The position numbers and the translations under genes were made by a program. The notes under the pieces were generated by a model. It did no database searches. It was given only the letters and a program-made list of their open reading frames with translations, and had not been told where the DNA came from. Positions 1 to 9,478 of a DNA stretch of 55,114 bases are shown piece after piece; the first letter of the stretch is position 1; every line of letters begins with the position of its first letter. The stretch comes from Stentor coeruleus (Eukaryota > Ciliophora > Heterotrichea > Heterotrichida > Stentoridae), in assembly GCA_001970955.1 (NCBI GenBank), contig MPUH01000427.1, forward strand, positions 1-55,114, written 5' to 3'.

Positions 1-921
1 CAAAGCTTCTTCTTTAAATTTCAAAAAGTTCTCATCAGAAGCTCCTCTTCTAGCTTTTTCTATCTCAACATCCCTACCAAGTTCATATTTTATCTCAGAA
101 TTCCTCCTCGATTCTTGTTCCAAGAGGATTTCTAATTCTTTTATCCTAGCTTCATGTCTTGCATTAGTCATCATTTGAACTTCATATTTTGAATAAAGTT
201 CATCATTATATTTTGATTCTTTTACTACCCTTTCACTTCTTATAGGACTATTTGATATAAATGAAGACCTTTCATTTTTATTTAACTTTTCTTCATCATT
301 AGGAATTTCAGAACATTTTAATAACTTTTCAATTGAGGCTAGTAAATCTTCTGGGATTTTATTACCAGAAAGATCAATTGTCATTATTTGATGAGGTTTT
401 TGTAAGGCTTGAAGAATTTTCCTACCACCTGCCAAACCGATATCATTCCATCTAAGGTCAATTTTTTGCAGAGACAAATTGTTTTCTATGATTTTTGCAA
501 TGTGACTCGCCCCTTCAGGTCCGATACGGTTGTTTCTTAAGTCGATAATTTGAAGGGAATTATTTCTTGATAAGGCTTCGGCAAAGGTACCAAGATTATC
601 TCCTATGTTATTCCATTCTAACGATAAGTTTTTCAAGAAAGTTTTTGGGCCAAGAACTGATGATAAAATATCAACACCTATACAAGTAATTGCATTACCT
701 CTTAGTTCTAGATTGTGTATTAAAGAATTTTCTCTTAAGTATTTAGCAACTGCTTGGCAACCTTCATCCCCAATAAAACAATCACTAAGATTTAAGGTGT
801 TAGTCCCACGTTGTATTGATAATTTTGATTCAAGACGTGATAGTCCAACATCAGATAATACTAAAGACTTACTTGTTTCATGTGGTGGTTGCTTTCGAAT
901 CTCATTTTCGTAGTTTGACAT
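1..921 (-). CDS. LRRC45: LRRC45-like leucine-rich repeat / coiled-coil protein (3' end outside window)
   Basis: An open minus-strand frame runs from an ATG at 919-921 to the window edge, giving the first 307 residues. Residues about 45-215 hold leucine-rich repeats of the ribonuclease-inhibitor type, including LSLEWNNIGD, IIDLRNNRIGPEG and KIDLRWNDIGLAGG. These line up in order with human LRRC45 (LTLEWNSLG, LDLRNNQIS, LDLRWNNVGLLGG). After the repeats the chain becomes charged and helical (ARIKELEILLEQESRR), as in the long coiled coil of LRRC45. In animals LRRC45 belongs to the proteinaceous linker between centrioles and also acts at the ciliary base, so a basal-body role is a reasonable inference. 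The C-terminal coiled coil is cut off by the window, so full length is unknown. Confidence 0.8.
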   Translation of the reverse strand, partial: MSNYENEIRKQPPHETSKSLVLSDVGLSRLESKLSIQRGTNTLNLSDCFIGDEGCQAVAKYLRENSLIHNLELRGNAITCIGVDILSSVLGPKTFLKNLSLEWNNIGDNLGTFAEALSRNNSLQIIDLRNNRIGPEGASHIAKIIENNLSLQKIDLRWNDIGLAGGRKILQALQKPHQIMTIDLSGNKIPEDLLASIEKLLKCSEIPNDEEKLNKNERSSFISNSPIRSERVVKESKYNDELYSKYEVQMMTNARHEARIKELEILLEQESRRNSEIKYELGRDVEIEKARRGASDENFLKFKEEAL

Positions 922-1351
922 TTATTAGTTTATAAAAAATTCATTGTTTTGGTTAAGGGATTAGAGGATTTTATTAGAGAATTCAGATTTGAGTTTATGA
1001 TTTTTCTTGTAAGTTGTCGAGTTTTTTATAAATTTTTTTGGTGAATTATTTATACTTTTCTCATATTTGAATAGTTTTGAATTTTTTTTTGTTGGTTTTT
1101 TTGAAGTTACAGCTTAGGGATATTATAAGTTAGGGTATATAATAAAAACTTAAATTCTAATGCTGAATTACTATTTCCTTGATAAAAATTTTGGTTTTTA
1201 TTTACATACACTGATTTTCTATATTGAAATTTATTCTTGATATAAAACTTAAAAAATATCCCTTTTTAAACATATAATCCTATCAAATCCTATCTTCCCA
1301 AGCCCAGATTTTAATTTTACCAATAACATCATTTACAACAATGGCATATAA
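922..1351. other. Divergent intergenic region between LRRC45 and beta-COP
   Basis: 430 bp separate two divergent start codons. The left half, read on +, is G-rich and C-poor; the right half just before the beta-COP ATG is G-poor. No RNA gene or repeat is visible. It must contain both promoters. Confidence 0.5.
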
Positions 1352-4243
1352 ATGCCTGAACACCTCAAAGCCTGTTATCTGATAATCGACTACGACGTTC
1401 AAAGCCCACCAAACAGTTCGGAAATCGCAAAGCTCCTCGAAAANGCCTGTTATCTGATAATCGACTACGACGTTCAAAGCCCACCAAACAGTTCGGAAAT
1501 CGCAAAGCTCCTCGAAAAGGGTTCAGAAGAGGAAAAAATCGATGCAATGAAAACATTAATCCTCATGATCCTATCAGACGAGCATTTTCCACGAATGATA
1601 ATGACAGTAGTGCAACATGCAATGAGAGTAGACTCAAAAGAAATGAAAAAATTACTTATCATCTACTGGGAAACAATAGAAAAAACCAATCCAGATGGGA
1701 CAATCAAAGACGAAATGGTCATGTTATGCAATGCTTTAAGAAACGACCTTTTAAGTCCAAATGAATTCGTCAGAGCCAGGACTTTGAGACTAGTCAGCAA
1801 AATGCGATATAGAGAAATGATGGACACTTTATTACAGCCAGCATTAGAATGCTTAACCCACAGACATCCTTATGTTAGAAGAAATGCTGTTATGTGTGTT
1901 TATAGTATTTATCTAGCATTTGGTGAAGATATACTTCCAGATGCAGTAGAACGTATAGACAACTTATTATCATCAGAAACTGATTTAAGTACCAGACGTA
2001 ATGCTTTATTATTCCTTTTTGAAGCTTCTCCAACTATAGCTATGAGATATCTTAATAGTGTTTTACTAGATGAAGATGATACAAATTCTGTTTATGGGAC
2101 CAGCGATATTCTTCAATTAGTAGTTTTAGATGAACTTAAAAAAGTATGCAAAGCTAATCCTTTAGAAAAAGGTAAGTATATGAAATCTATTTTCAACCTT
2201 GCAATGACTTCAAAAAGCCAAAGCGTACTTTTTGAATGTGCATCAACAATAACCCAACTTACATCAATGCCTAATGCTATCAAACTAGCTGTTGCAACTT
2301 ATCTAAAACTTTTAAATGATCCAAGTTCTGATAGTAACATGAAACTTTTACTTGTTGAAAATCTTGTTTTATTAAAAGACAAATATAAAAAAATCCTTCA
2401 AGACCAAGCTGTAGAAATACTCAGAGCTCTTGCTACACCTTCAAATGATATAAGAAGTAAATGTGTTGATTTAGTTTTAGAACTTTTATCGAATAGAAAT
2501 GTTGAAGAAATTATAAGGATTTTTAAAAAAGAACTTCTTAGTGTACAAGGAAAAAAGGAAGAACTTGCTTATCAGGATATGTTGGTAAATGCTTTACATA
2601 CTTGTGCTGTAAGATTTCCTGGGATAACAGAACAAGTTGGACTTGTTGAAGTTTTAATGGATAGTTGTTTACTTCAGGAAGTTACTGATACTGATGTTTC
2701 ATCTTTTATCCAACAAATTATTGTTGATTATCCTTCACTTAGAGGAATAATCCTTAATAAACTTTATCATATTTTTGCGGAAATCAATTCGGCTGCTGTT
2801 TATAGAACTGCTTTATGGATTTTTTCAGAATTCGCTGAAGATGCGGATAAGACTATTAATTGCATAATTCATAGTATTGGAGAAAGTCCTTATTTTAACA
2901 AAAAAGAAAAAACAGAAGTTTTTGAAATTAAAGAAGAGTCAGAAAGAGCACATAAGACTGTGATTTTACCTGATGGGACTTATGGAACGCAGATTTTATC
3001 AGCTAAAGATATTGCAAAACCTAAGAATTTAACAGGACTTCGCAAACTTTTAACTGAGACTGAAGAAGTTGATTATTATCTTATTACTGTTATAGCAAAA
3101 TCTTTAACAAAACTGTTTTTTAAACTCCCAGAATCGAAGAAAGATTCACATAAGCATAATATTCTTTCTATACTCTGCAGCATAATCCAAATAAGAACCT
3201 ATCCGAAAAAGTCAAGAAATTCTTCAGACTTTAGTGAAATCCCATGTAGTATCGACCCTGAGAATTTCGAACAAGTCATTCTATGCCTTCAAACCATAAC
3301 AGGACTAAAACCTTCTAATTGGGTAACAAGTGGTATTGATTTATATAAACAAACTCAAGAAGAAAACATAAAACAAACTGAAGAAATCTTAACAGAAAAT
3401 CAATTAACTCAACCTGATGATCTAATAATAATCAAACAACTTAGAGGTAAAGAAGGTATTAGTGATATGGACTTTGCTGATGATACATCCTTTAGAACTT
3501 TATTTGAAGATTCTAATTTAAATGACTTTTCAATCAAACTTAGTAAAATCCGAACATTAACCGGTCTTGATGATGTAGTTTATGTTGAATGTTCACTTTG
3601 TATGAATCATTATGATATATCTGCAGAATTCAACATTTATAACAGAAGTAGCGAAACTTTAAAAAACCTAACATTAGAACTTGCTGTAGATGGGGAATTA
3701 AAATTAGTAGAAAAACCTCAAGTAATTAACATTGGACCTTTACAAAATTCAATAATGAAAGCTACAGTCAAAGTTGCAAGTACTGAAGCTGGGGTGATTT
3801 TTGGAAATATTACTTATGATACACAAAGAGGTGGAAATGTTAAAGTTATAACATTAAATGAAATTGTTATTGATACTATTGAATATATACATCCTTCTTA
3901 TTGTTCTGATGCTGAATTTAGAAAAATGTGGCAAGAGTTTAAGTGGGAATTTCCTGTTGCAGTTGCGTCTGGGAAAAAAGATTTAGTTGAATTTGTTAGG
4001 AAAATAGCTTTAAAAACTAATATGCAGCTATTAACTCCTGAAAATGTCCTTAGGTGTAGTGATGATTTTTTAGTTGCAAATTTGTATGCTAAGTCTAAGT
4101 TTAATGAAGATGCACTGATGAATGTTTCGGTGGAAAGAACAGGGAATGAGATTACTGGAAATGTCAGGATTAGGGCTAAGAACTCTGGGATGGCTAAATG
4201 CTTAGGACAAAGGATTTCAATGATTACTAGATATGATAATTAA
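1352..4243 (+). CDS. COPB1: Coatomer subunit beta (beta-COP), with a duplicated segment around an N
   Basis: Beta-COP of the COPI vesicle coat, acting in Golgi-to-ER and intra-Golgi transport. The N-terminal HEAT/adaptin-like solenoid contains family blocks such as ECLTHRHPYVRRNAVMCVYSIY, cut short here as HRHPYVRRNAV, and DILQLVVLDELKKVCKANP. The C-terminal appendage ends with the family-typical NVRIRAKNSGMAKCLGQRIS. Codons 7-31 are repeated in frame across an N at 1444 (copies 1370-1443 and 1445-1518); removing one copy plus N (75 nt) gives 938 residues, close to the 953 of human COPB1. The start at 1352 fits the family N-terminus (CYLIIDYDVQSPPNSSEIAK resembles CYTLINVP..SEPPSEISLK). Stop is TAA. 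Confidence 0.95.
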   Translation: MPEHLKACYLIIDYDVQSPPNSSEIAKLLEXACYLIIDYDVQSPPNSSEIAKLLEKGSEEEKIDAMKTLILMILSDEHFPRMIMTVVQHAMRVDSKEMKKLLIIYWETIEKTNPDGTIKDEMVMLCNALRNDLLSPNEFVRARTLRLVSKMRYREMMDTLLQPALECLTHRHPYVRRNAVMCVYSIYLAFGEDILPDAVERIDNLLSSETDLSTRRNALLFLFEASPTIAMRYLNSVLLDEDDTNSVYGTSDILQLVVLDELKKVCKANPLEKGKYMKSIFNLAMTSKSQSVLFECASTITQLTSMPNAIKLAVATYLKLLNDPSSDSNMKLLLVENLVLLKDKYKKILQDQAVEILRALATPSNDIRSKCVDLVLELLSNRNVEEIIRIFKKELLSVQGKKEELAYQDMLVNALHTCAVRFPGITEQVGLVEVLMDSCLLQEVTDTDVSSFIQQIIVDYPSLRGIILNKLYHIFAEINSAAVYRTALWIFSEFAEDADKTINCIIHSIGESPYFNKKEKTEVFEIKEESERAHKTVILPDGTYGTQILSAKDIAKPKNLTGLRKLLTETEEVDYYLITVIAKSLTKLFFKLPESKKDSHKHNILSILCSIIQIRTYPKKSRNSSDFSEIPCSIDPENFEQVILCLQTITGLKPSNWVTSGIDLYKQTQEENIKQTEEILTENQLTQPDDLIIIKQLRGKEGISDMDFADDTSFRTLFEDSNLNDFSIKLSKIRTLTGLDDVVYVECSLCMNHYDISAEFNIYNRSSETLKNLTLELAVDGELKLVEKPQVINIGPLQNSIMKATVKVASTEAGVIFGNITYDTQRGGNVKVITLNEIVIDTIEYIHPSYCSDAEFRKMWQEFKWEFPVAVASGKKDLVEFVRKIALKTNMQLLTPENVLRCSDDFLVANLYAKSKFNEDALMNVSVERTGNEITGNVRIRAKNSGMAKCLGQRISMITRYDN
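1370..1518. repeat. 74-bp duplication flanking a single N (assembly join)
   Basis: Positions 1370-1443 and 1445-1518 are identical and separated only by N at 1444. The period of 75 keeps the frame open, so the beta-COP frame shows a false 25-residue repeat. The homologous protein has a single copy, so this is best read as two contig ends that overlap but were not merged. Confidence 0.85.
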
Positions 4244-4703
4244 ATAGGGATAATATTTATGGTGTGGATGCTAAAAGAATTGGATTTTTTTTATTATTAG
4301 ATATTATGGTATTTTTCTAAGAAATACTTTTTTGGAGTCACTCGAGAATGTATTAATAGAGGTTTTAGCCTTTCTAATAGTACTTAAAACATTTAAATAC
4401 GAAAATGACTTATTTCATTATTTATATCCCTACATTAGAATCAAGTGCTTTATTCTCATAAAAATATATTATAATCAAAAATATACATAAAAACTATATA
4501 AGTTTTTGTATACACAATGCAAATAAATAATACAAAAACTACATAAAAGCATGCACTAGATTAAAACAAGCAGAAAAAATTAAACTTGATCTTTTAAATC
4601 ATAAACATTATATACTATAGTCCAATTTACAATCTCATGATAATAAATCTAAGAATTTCAATACTCTTTATAAAAAATATTTTTATTATTACGATATTAG
4701 CCT
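4244..4703. other. Convergent intergenic region
   Basis: 460 bp between the stops of beta-COP and the next, minus-strand gene. It is C-poor up to about 4380, then G-poor, which marks the 3' flank of each gene. No RNA gene or repeat is seen. Confidence 0.5.
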
Positions 4704-5360
4704 TTAGATTATTGAATCAAACTTTCCAAAATCATCAAAATCATCAAAATTTGGTTCTGTTTTACCAGATATAGATAATTCATTTAGCTGAATGATCATT
4801 AAACCTTGATCGTCATCTGGACATATAGTCTCATTAGTAGATGAATTATTGTGCCTACAATTTTTGCATTGATTTAGAATTACTTCGATAAGATTATTGT
4901 TATAATAATCCTTTCTATCATTGTTTTTTGCATACTTTAGCTTTAGATATCTTTGTATATTAGAGTCTAAATCCTGCTTGAAAAGATTTCCTATTTCATC
5001 TACTGCATCTGGAAGGTTTGATAGCTTTCCACGAATAACTTCCGCCCTCTTATTAGATGTAAATTTATTGTTTTTTATATCTAAATATATAATTTCTAAC
5101 AAAGTTCGTAAAGATTCAGATATTTGAATATTTAGCCTACCTTCTGATAAATTTTTTGATAAGTAATTGTAGACATAATTCCGAGTAAAATTTTTTCTTG
5201 CTTCTTCTTTAAAATGCTTTTTATCAAAAAATTCTTGGGAAGTTGAGTCAGAAATTTCTCGGTTCATTTGATTGGAATTTTTAGGCACTTTTATTTTTTT
5301 ATAGCACCTATCGAATCGGTCTTTAGTACAAGTCTGATGATCTTGGCCTGCTCTTTCCAT
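4704..5360 (-). CDS. Hypothetical protein with one Cys pair
   Basis: 218 residues, not recognised. The N-terminus is basic and hydrophilic; residues about 70-150 look helical (LRTLLEIIYLDIKNN, EIGNLFKQDL). A single pair, CKNCRH, sits near residue 172, followed by an acidic C-terminal tail (FDDFDDFGKF). No signal peptide or membrane segment is seen. The frame ends in TAA, and the G-poor + strand just beyond the stop fits a minus-strand 3' flank. I cannot assign a function. Confidence 0.65.
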   Translation of the reverse strand: MERAGQDHQTCTKDRFDRCYKKIKVPKNSNQMNREISDSTSQEFFDKKHFKEEARKNFTRNYVYNYLSKNLSEGRLNIQISESLRTLLEIIYLDIKNNKFTSNKRAEVIRGKLSNLPDAVDEIGNLFKQDLDSNIQRYLKLKYAKNNDRKDYYNNNLIEVILNQCKNCRHNNSSTNETICPDDDQGLMIIQLNELSISGKTEPNFDDFDDFGKFDSII

Positions 5361-5711
5361 AGTAATTATTATTAGTTATTATGCTTTGGATGGAGATATC
5401 AAAATTTTTTTTGAGGAATTCTTTTTAAATATGGAAAACCCTTTAAAATTCATTATATTATAGTGAAGCATAAATAAAAGCATATTCAATTAGAAGTAAA
5501 TATATTTTATTGTCTAATCAGAACATATCATCTTTTAAGTTCAAAAATCTCAAGCAAGTATAAAAAACCAATCTCCTCTATTCTATCTTCATAATCTTAA
5601 ATCAAAATTTACAACCTACAATAGAAAACAGCCCATAAATCACAATATACATAGAAAATATTATACATTTCTTTTATCTTTATAACCCTAATGAGTCATA
5701 TTTACTACCTA
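5361..5711. other. Intergenic, upstream of the 4704-5360 gene
   Basis: 351 bp holding the 5' flank of the unknown gene and the 3' flank of the dynamin gene. Strongly AT-rich; nothing else is recognisable. Confidence 0.45.
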
Positions 5712-7640
5712 TTAATTATGCTCCAAATCAAAATCTCTAACTTCCGAAAGAATTTTCGATGCAATATTAAGCCCAATCATCTGATCTTCTAATGCTTTTC
5801 TCTTAAATGGAATATCAGAATTTTCCGCAAACAGTTCATTAAACTTCTCATTATTATATAATTTCGATATCAAATCAGTTTGAATTTTATCTCGAACTTT
5901 AATAACTAAAAAACTCATAACTGCTTTTGATACATAGTCTCCAACATTCTTTTTAATAACATCAAAATAAGATGTAAGTAAATGTCTTATTGTATAAACC
6001 TGAATAAGTTCATTTTTTTCATCTTCTGAGGTTTCAAAACGAGCATCAGTTTTTCCCCAAGAATCAAATTCTCTACTTTTATCAAGTAAAAGAGTTGAAT
6101 TATGCATAGAAGGATCTATTTCTTCAACATCTTTTTCTGCTCTATGAAGCGCTTCTCTTACATTTATACAGTCAGGGTGAAAAGAATTAACATATGCCTG
6201 TTGGATTTCTATAAAATCATTAATAAAATCTTGTGCAGGCTTAAGACAGTCTTCAAGAACATTGTCAACTACAGATAAAATCGCTGGCTGAAGATTTGGA
6301 AAACGTACAGCTTCAGGGATGATGATATCCGAACTTAAGATTTTTAATTGATCATAAACTTCCATTATAACAGTCTGAGAAGGGTCTAAAAGTCTTTTAA
6401 TTTGCATTTTAAGAAGCATATTAAAAGCTGCTTCAGGGATAAGTAATGATGACATAACCCCACAAGAACTGTCTATAATATTTTTAATATCACTATCATC
6501 CATACTATTAAGAGCATCCATATTTTTCAAGTGTTGAATAAATTTCCTTAATAAAATATCCCTTATTTTAGCCCCACCTTCAAGCTCAGTCCCAGCTTCT
6601 GTAAGAGTTTTCCCTTCAACAGCATTACTAAAACTAGTAGCATATGAAGTTATAACATTCAACATAACAACTCCTTGAAGATCTCTATTTTCTGATAAAG
6701 GAAACCCATATGTTCTTAATTGTTCTTCATTAGACCGAATCATCTCACTAACTTTTTTCTTCAAATCCGGAAGTACAGCTTTAATATGATGCATAAGTAG
6801 TTTATTTAACTTCCAAGAAAGATGTGGAATACCCATAGAATGAGCAATAACTCGATATTTCTCATGTGTCATAAAGAATTTTTTCTCATCTTCAATATGT
6901 TTTTTTATCAACTTATTAGCATTTATATCTGCTTGACTTCTACACATAACCCCAACATAACCAAGTTTTAAAGGATATAATTTTCCTTTAAGCATCTCCA
7001 TTGCATCTGTACCTTTATCCATCAAATCAATTTTTGTAATAACTCCTAAAGTTCTATCTCCAGTTGGGTCAACTTCTCTAGCAAGTTTTAATGAATCAGA
7101 ATTCGCAAGATCTTGATTAGCATTTGAAATAGCTAATATTATAGAATTAGGGTTTGTAATAAAATCTAAAATCATCCTTCGTATTTGAGCTTCAATATCT
7201 ATTGGTTGATCCCCTACTGGAACTTTTGTTAATCCAGGTAAATCTACTAAAGTAACATCAAGAACATTAGGTGAATATATTCTTAAAAAAATACTTTCAT
7301 TTGATATATTTGCTTTTTTTCCAAGTAATCTTTCTGTTTCAGCTTCTATTTCATGTCTTATTTTGTCAAAGTCTTTAAATTTCTTCCCTGGCATATGAGT
7401 GAATTCTCCCCATTCATCATTTGTATGTGTCTGTGTTAAATGCAGAACTAAAGGACGCCTTGTTACTATACCACTACCACGTGGAAGAAAATCTTTACCA
7501 ACAATACTTTCAAGGACTGATGATTTACCTGATGACTGAGCTCCAACTACGACAATTTGAGGTAATTCAAGGTTTACTTTTGTATGAATTGTCCCCAAAG
7601 CGTCTTGTAAGCGATTTATTACTGGAATAAGTTTATCCAT
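5712..7640 (-). CDS. Dynamin-related GTPase (Drp1/Vps1 type)
   Basis: A 642-residue large GTPase that would assemble on membranes and drive scission of mitochondria, peroxisomes or endocytic vesicles. G1 is GAQSSGKSS at residues 33-41, switch I lies in GIVTRRPLVLHL, G3 is DLPG at 133-136 followed by LTKVPVGDQP, and G4 is TKID at 202-205. A middle/stalk region follows, and a GTPase effector domain ends the chain (from about 540). There is no PH domain and no proline-rich tail, so it belongs with Drp1/Vps1-like proteins rather than classical endocytic dynamin. In ciliates such proteins have been recruited to endocytosis as well, so the exact membrane is open. Start ATG at 7640, stop TAA. Confidence 0.93.
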   Translation of the reverse strand: MDKLIPVINRLQDALGTIHTKVNLELPQIVVVGAQSSGKSSVLESIVGKDFLPRGSGIVTRRPLVLHLTQTHTNDEWGEFTHMPGKKFKDFDKIRHEIEAETERLLGKKANISNESIFLRIYSPNVLDVTLVDLPGLTKVPVGDQPIDIEAQIRRMILDFITNPNSIILAISNANQDLANSDSLKLAREVDPTGDRTLGVITKIDLMDKGTDAMEMLKGKLYPLKLGYVGVMCRSQADINANKLIKKHIEDEKKFFMTHEKYRVIAHSMGIPHLSWKLNKLLMHHIKAVLPDLKKKVSEMIRSNEEQLRTYGFPLSENRDLQGVVMLNVITSYATSFSNAVEGKTLTEAGTELEGGAKIRDILLRKFIQHLKNMDALNSMDDSDIKNIIDSSCGVMSSLLIPEAAFNMLLKMQIKRLLDPSQTVIMEVYDQLKILSSDIIIPEAVRFPNLQPAILSVVDNVLEDCLKPAQDFINDFIEIQQAYVNSFHPDCINVREALHRAEKDVEEIDPSMHNSTLLLDKSREFDSWGKTDARFETSEDEKNELIQVYTIRHLLTSYFDVIKKNVGDYVSKAVMSFLVIKVRDKIQTDLISKLYNNEKFNELFAENSDIPFKRKALEDQMIGLNIASKILSEVRDFDLEHN

Positions 7641-7699
7641 TTATTAAAGTATTTTAGATTTATACTTGAAATAAACTTTGAACTTTTATTTTACTTAAT

Positions 7700-9136
7700 T
7701 TACACGTTTATAGAAAACCCGAAACTGTTTAAAAGTTTTTCATTGAGTCTCATTCCGCAAAAATCAAGCTCAAAGTGCCTATATTTTTCTTCGTTTCCTT
7801 TGAAAACACCTGAAATACTGTCGTCTATAGAGTTCCAGCTTAGGTCGATGATGTATAGCTTTCCCCATTCTGCTCCTTTTTGTAATACAACTTTAGCCCC
7901 TATATTCCCTATACTATTGTCTTGAAGTTTAAGAGTTTGTAAATTACTCCCACCTTGGTTCATAAGTTCGCATACTCCTTGATCCCCTAAAGCATTAGAA
8001 TTCAGCCATAACTCTTTTAAGTTCTCCATTTTCGCTATAAGCCCACCAATTTTTTCTCCCCCTTGGCTGCCCATACCATTAGCTGATAATTTCAAGCATT
8101 CCAGTTCATTAAGGTTCATCAAAGTCATACAAAGGATTTCAGTTCCCCCAGGTCCTAATGAATTGCCACTTAAATCTAACTGTTTTAAGTTAACTAGAAA
8201 GAAAAGCCCATAACAAATTCTTTCCGTACCTTTTGTCTCTAATACTCCTCCTAATAAACTAAGTTTTTCAAGATTTTGCATTAAACTTAAAGCATTTCCT
8301 ATATCTCCAGCTTCTCTTTCATGGAACATCCCCGTAGATAAATAAACTTCTGATAAATATGGAATCATTGGTAAAGCTCTTACAATTGAAACAATTCCTT
8401 CTTTTATTCTATCATTATTTATACTCAGTTTATTGAGTTTTCTTAAATATGATAAACTTGATCCTATAAATTTCCCTCCTCTAGGACCAATATAATTTTG
8501 AGTCATTATTAATGATGTAAGATTTGTATAATAAGGTAAAATATGTGATAAATACCTTGATCCATCATCTCCTAATTTCCTATTTAATAACAATTGGGTA
8601 ACTGAATTAGCTTCATTAATTCCTAGATACATTGGGGAAAGTAATGGGGTTAATCCTTTTAACCCTTGTATTTTATCAATTCCGTTTTCTGAATATCTTA
8701 TTGAAATCTGGTTTTTCTTAATCCAATTGTGTTTACTTATAGCAATTTCTCTTTTAAATTCAAGTAAAGGCATGTTGTAGCTTGGTTTCAATATTCGAGA
8801 TGATCTTCTTGTCATATCAACATTTGTAAATCCTAATATTATGTTTTTCAACTCTAATGCCCTTGTACTACATTCTTCTTTGATTTTTAATATAAATTGG
8901 TCTCGTTGCCATATGATATCTGAAACTAATGATTGTGTTTTTTCAATTACTTCTTGTATTGACTCTTTTTGGAAGTCAGATATTTTTTTCAACTCTGATA
9001 AAACACGTTGGGATTGAGAGTCTAGATTGCCATTGACAAATTCACTGAAAATACTGAATGCGTCAGGCAATGGACCGTCAATAATCATGCTTTGTGAACG
9101 AGTTGATGACCTTTCTCTAGGTAGGAATTCATCCAT
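7700..9136 (-). CDS. Leucine-rich repeat protein (ribonuclease-inhibitor-like repeats)
   Basis: 478 residues. The first 150 are charged and partly helical (QKESIQEVIEKTQSLVSDI). The remainder is a run of 28-30 residue LRRs such as LKQLDLSGNSLGPGG, LECLKLSANGMGSQGG, LKELWLNSNALGDQG and LQTLKLQDNSIGNIG, the pattern of RNH1/NLR-type solenoids. No catalytic domain is attached, so a scaffold or regulatory role is likely. Such LRR proteins are numerous in ciliates, and I cannot name an orthologue. It lies 59 bp upstream of the dynamin start on the same strand, with its own promoter presumably in that gap. Confidence 0.8.
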   Translation of the reverse strand: MDEFLPRERSSTRSQSMIIDGPLPDAFSIFSEFVNGNLDSQSQRVLSELKKISDFQKESIQEVIEKTQSLVSDIIWQRDQFILKIKEECSTRALELKNIILGFTNVDMTRRSSRILKPSYNMPLLEFKREIAISKHNWIKKNQISIRYSENGIDKIQGLKGLTPLLSPMYLGINEANSVTQLLLNRKLGDDGSRYLSHILPYYTNLTSLIMTQNYIGPRGGKFIGSSLSYLRKLNKLSINNDRIKEGIVSIVRALPMIPYLSEVYLSTGMFHEREAGDIGNALSLMQNLEKLSLLGGVLETKGTERICYGLFFLVNLKQLDLSGNSLGPGGTEILCMTLMNLNELECLKLSANGMGSQGGEKIGGLIAKMENLKELWLNSNALGDQGVCELMNQGGSNLQTLKLQDNSIGNIGAKVVLQKGAEWGKLYIIDLSWNSIDDSISGVFKGNEEKYRHFELDFCGMRLNEKLLNSFGFSINV

Positions 9137-9478
9137 TTGTTATTATATTTGTTGTAGGTAATGGTAATAATATTTTACTTTTTCGAGTTTGTATTTTAAT
9201 TGATTTTGTTATTGAAAATGATTTTTTGGGATTGGGATCCAGATTAATGATTTTATATTTTCAAAGTTTAAAGTATATCTTTTTACAGTTATAGGATTTA
9301 ACTTAAAAGTTTTTAATTGCTTGAAATACAACTCACTTTCCAAACATACCTTCATATTATCCCATAAAATAAATCCTAAAAAATATCTAAATTCACTACA
9401 ATAAAGCCTCATCACAATTAAACATAAAAAAATAATTTTTACCTATAAAGATGATTTATTCATAATTTTTATTCTAAC
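9137..9478. other. Intergenic between LRR gene and Polo kinase
   Basis: 342 bp. The first part (5' flank of the LRR gene) is C-poor on +, and the second (3' flank of the kinase) G-poor. A short minus-strand frame at 9209-9415 has no coding character. Nothing else is seen. Confidence 0.4.

Noticed and set aside
1352-1530. Genuine internal repeat in beta-COP
   Set aside because: It surrounds an N and the protein family has a single copy of this segment.
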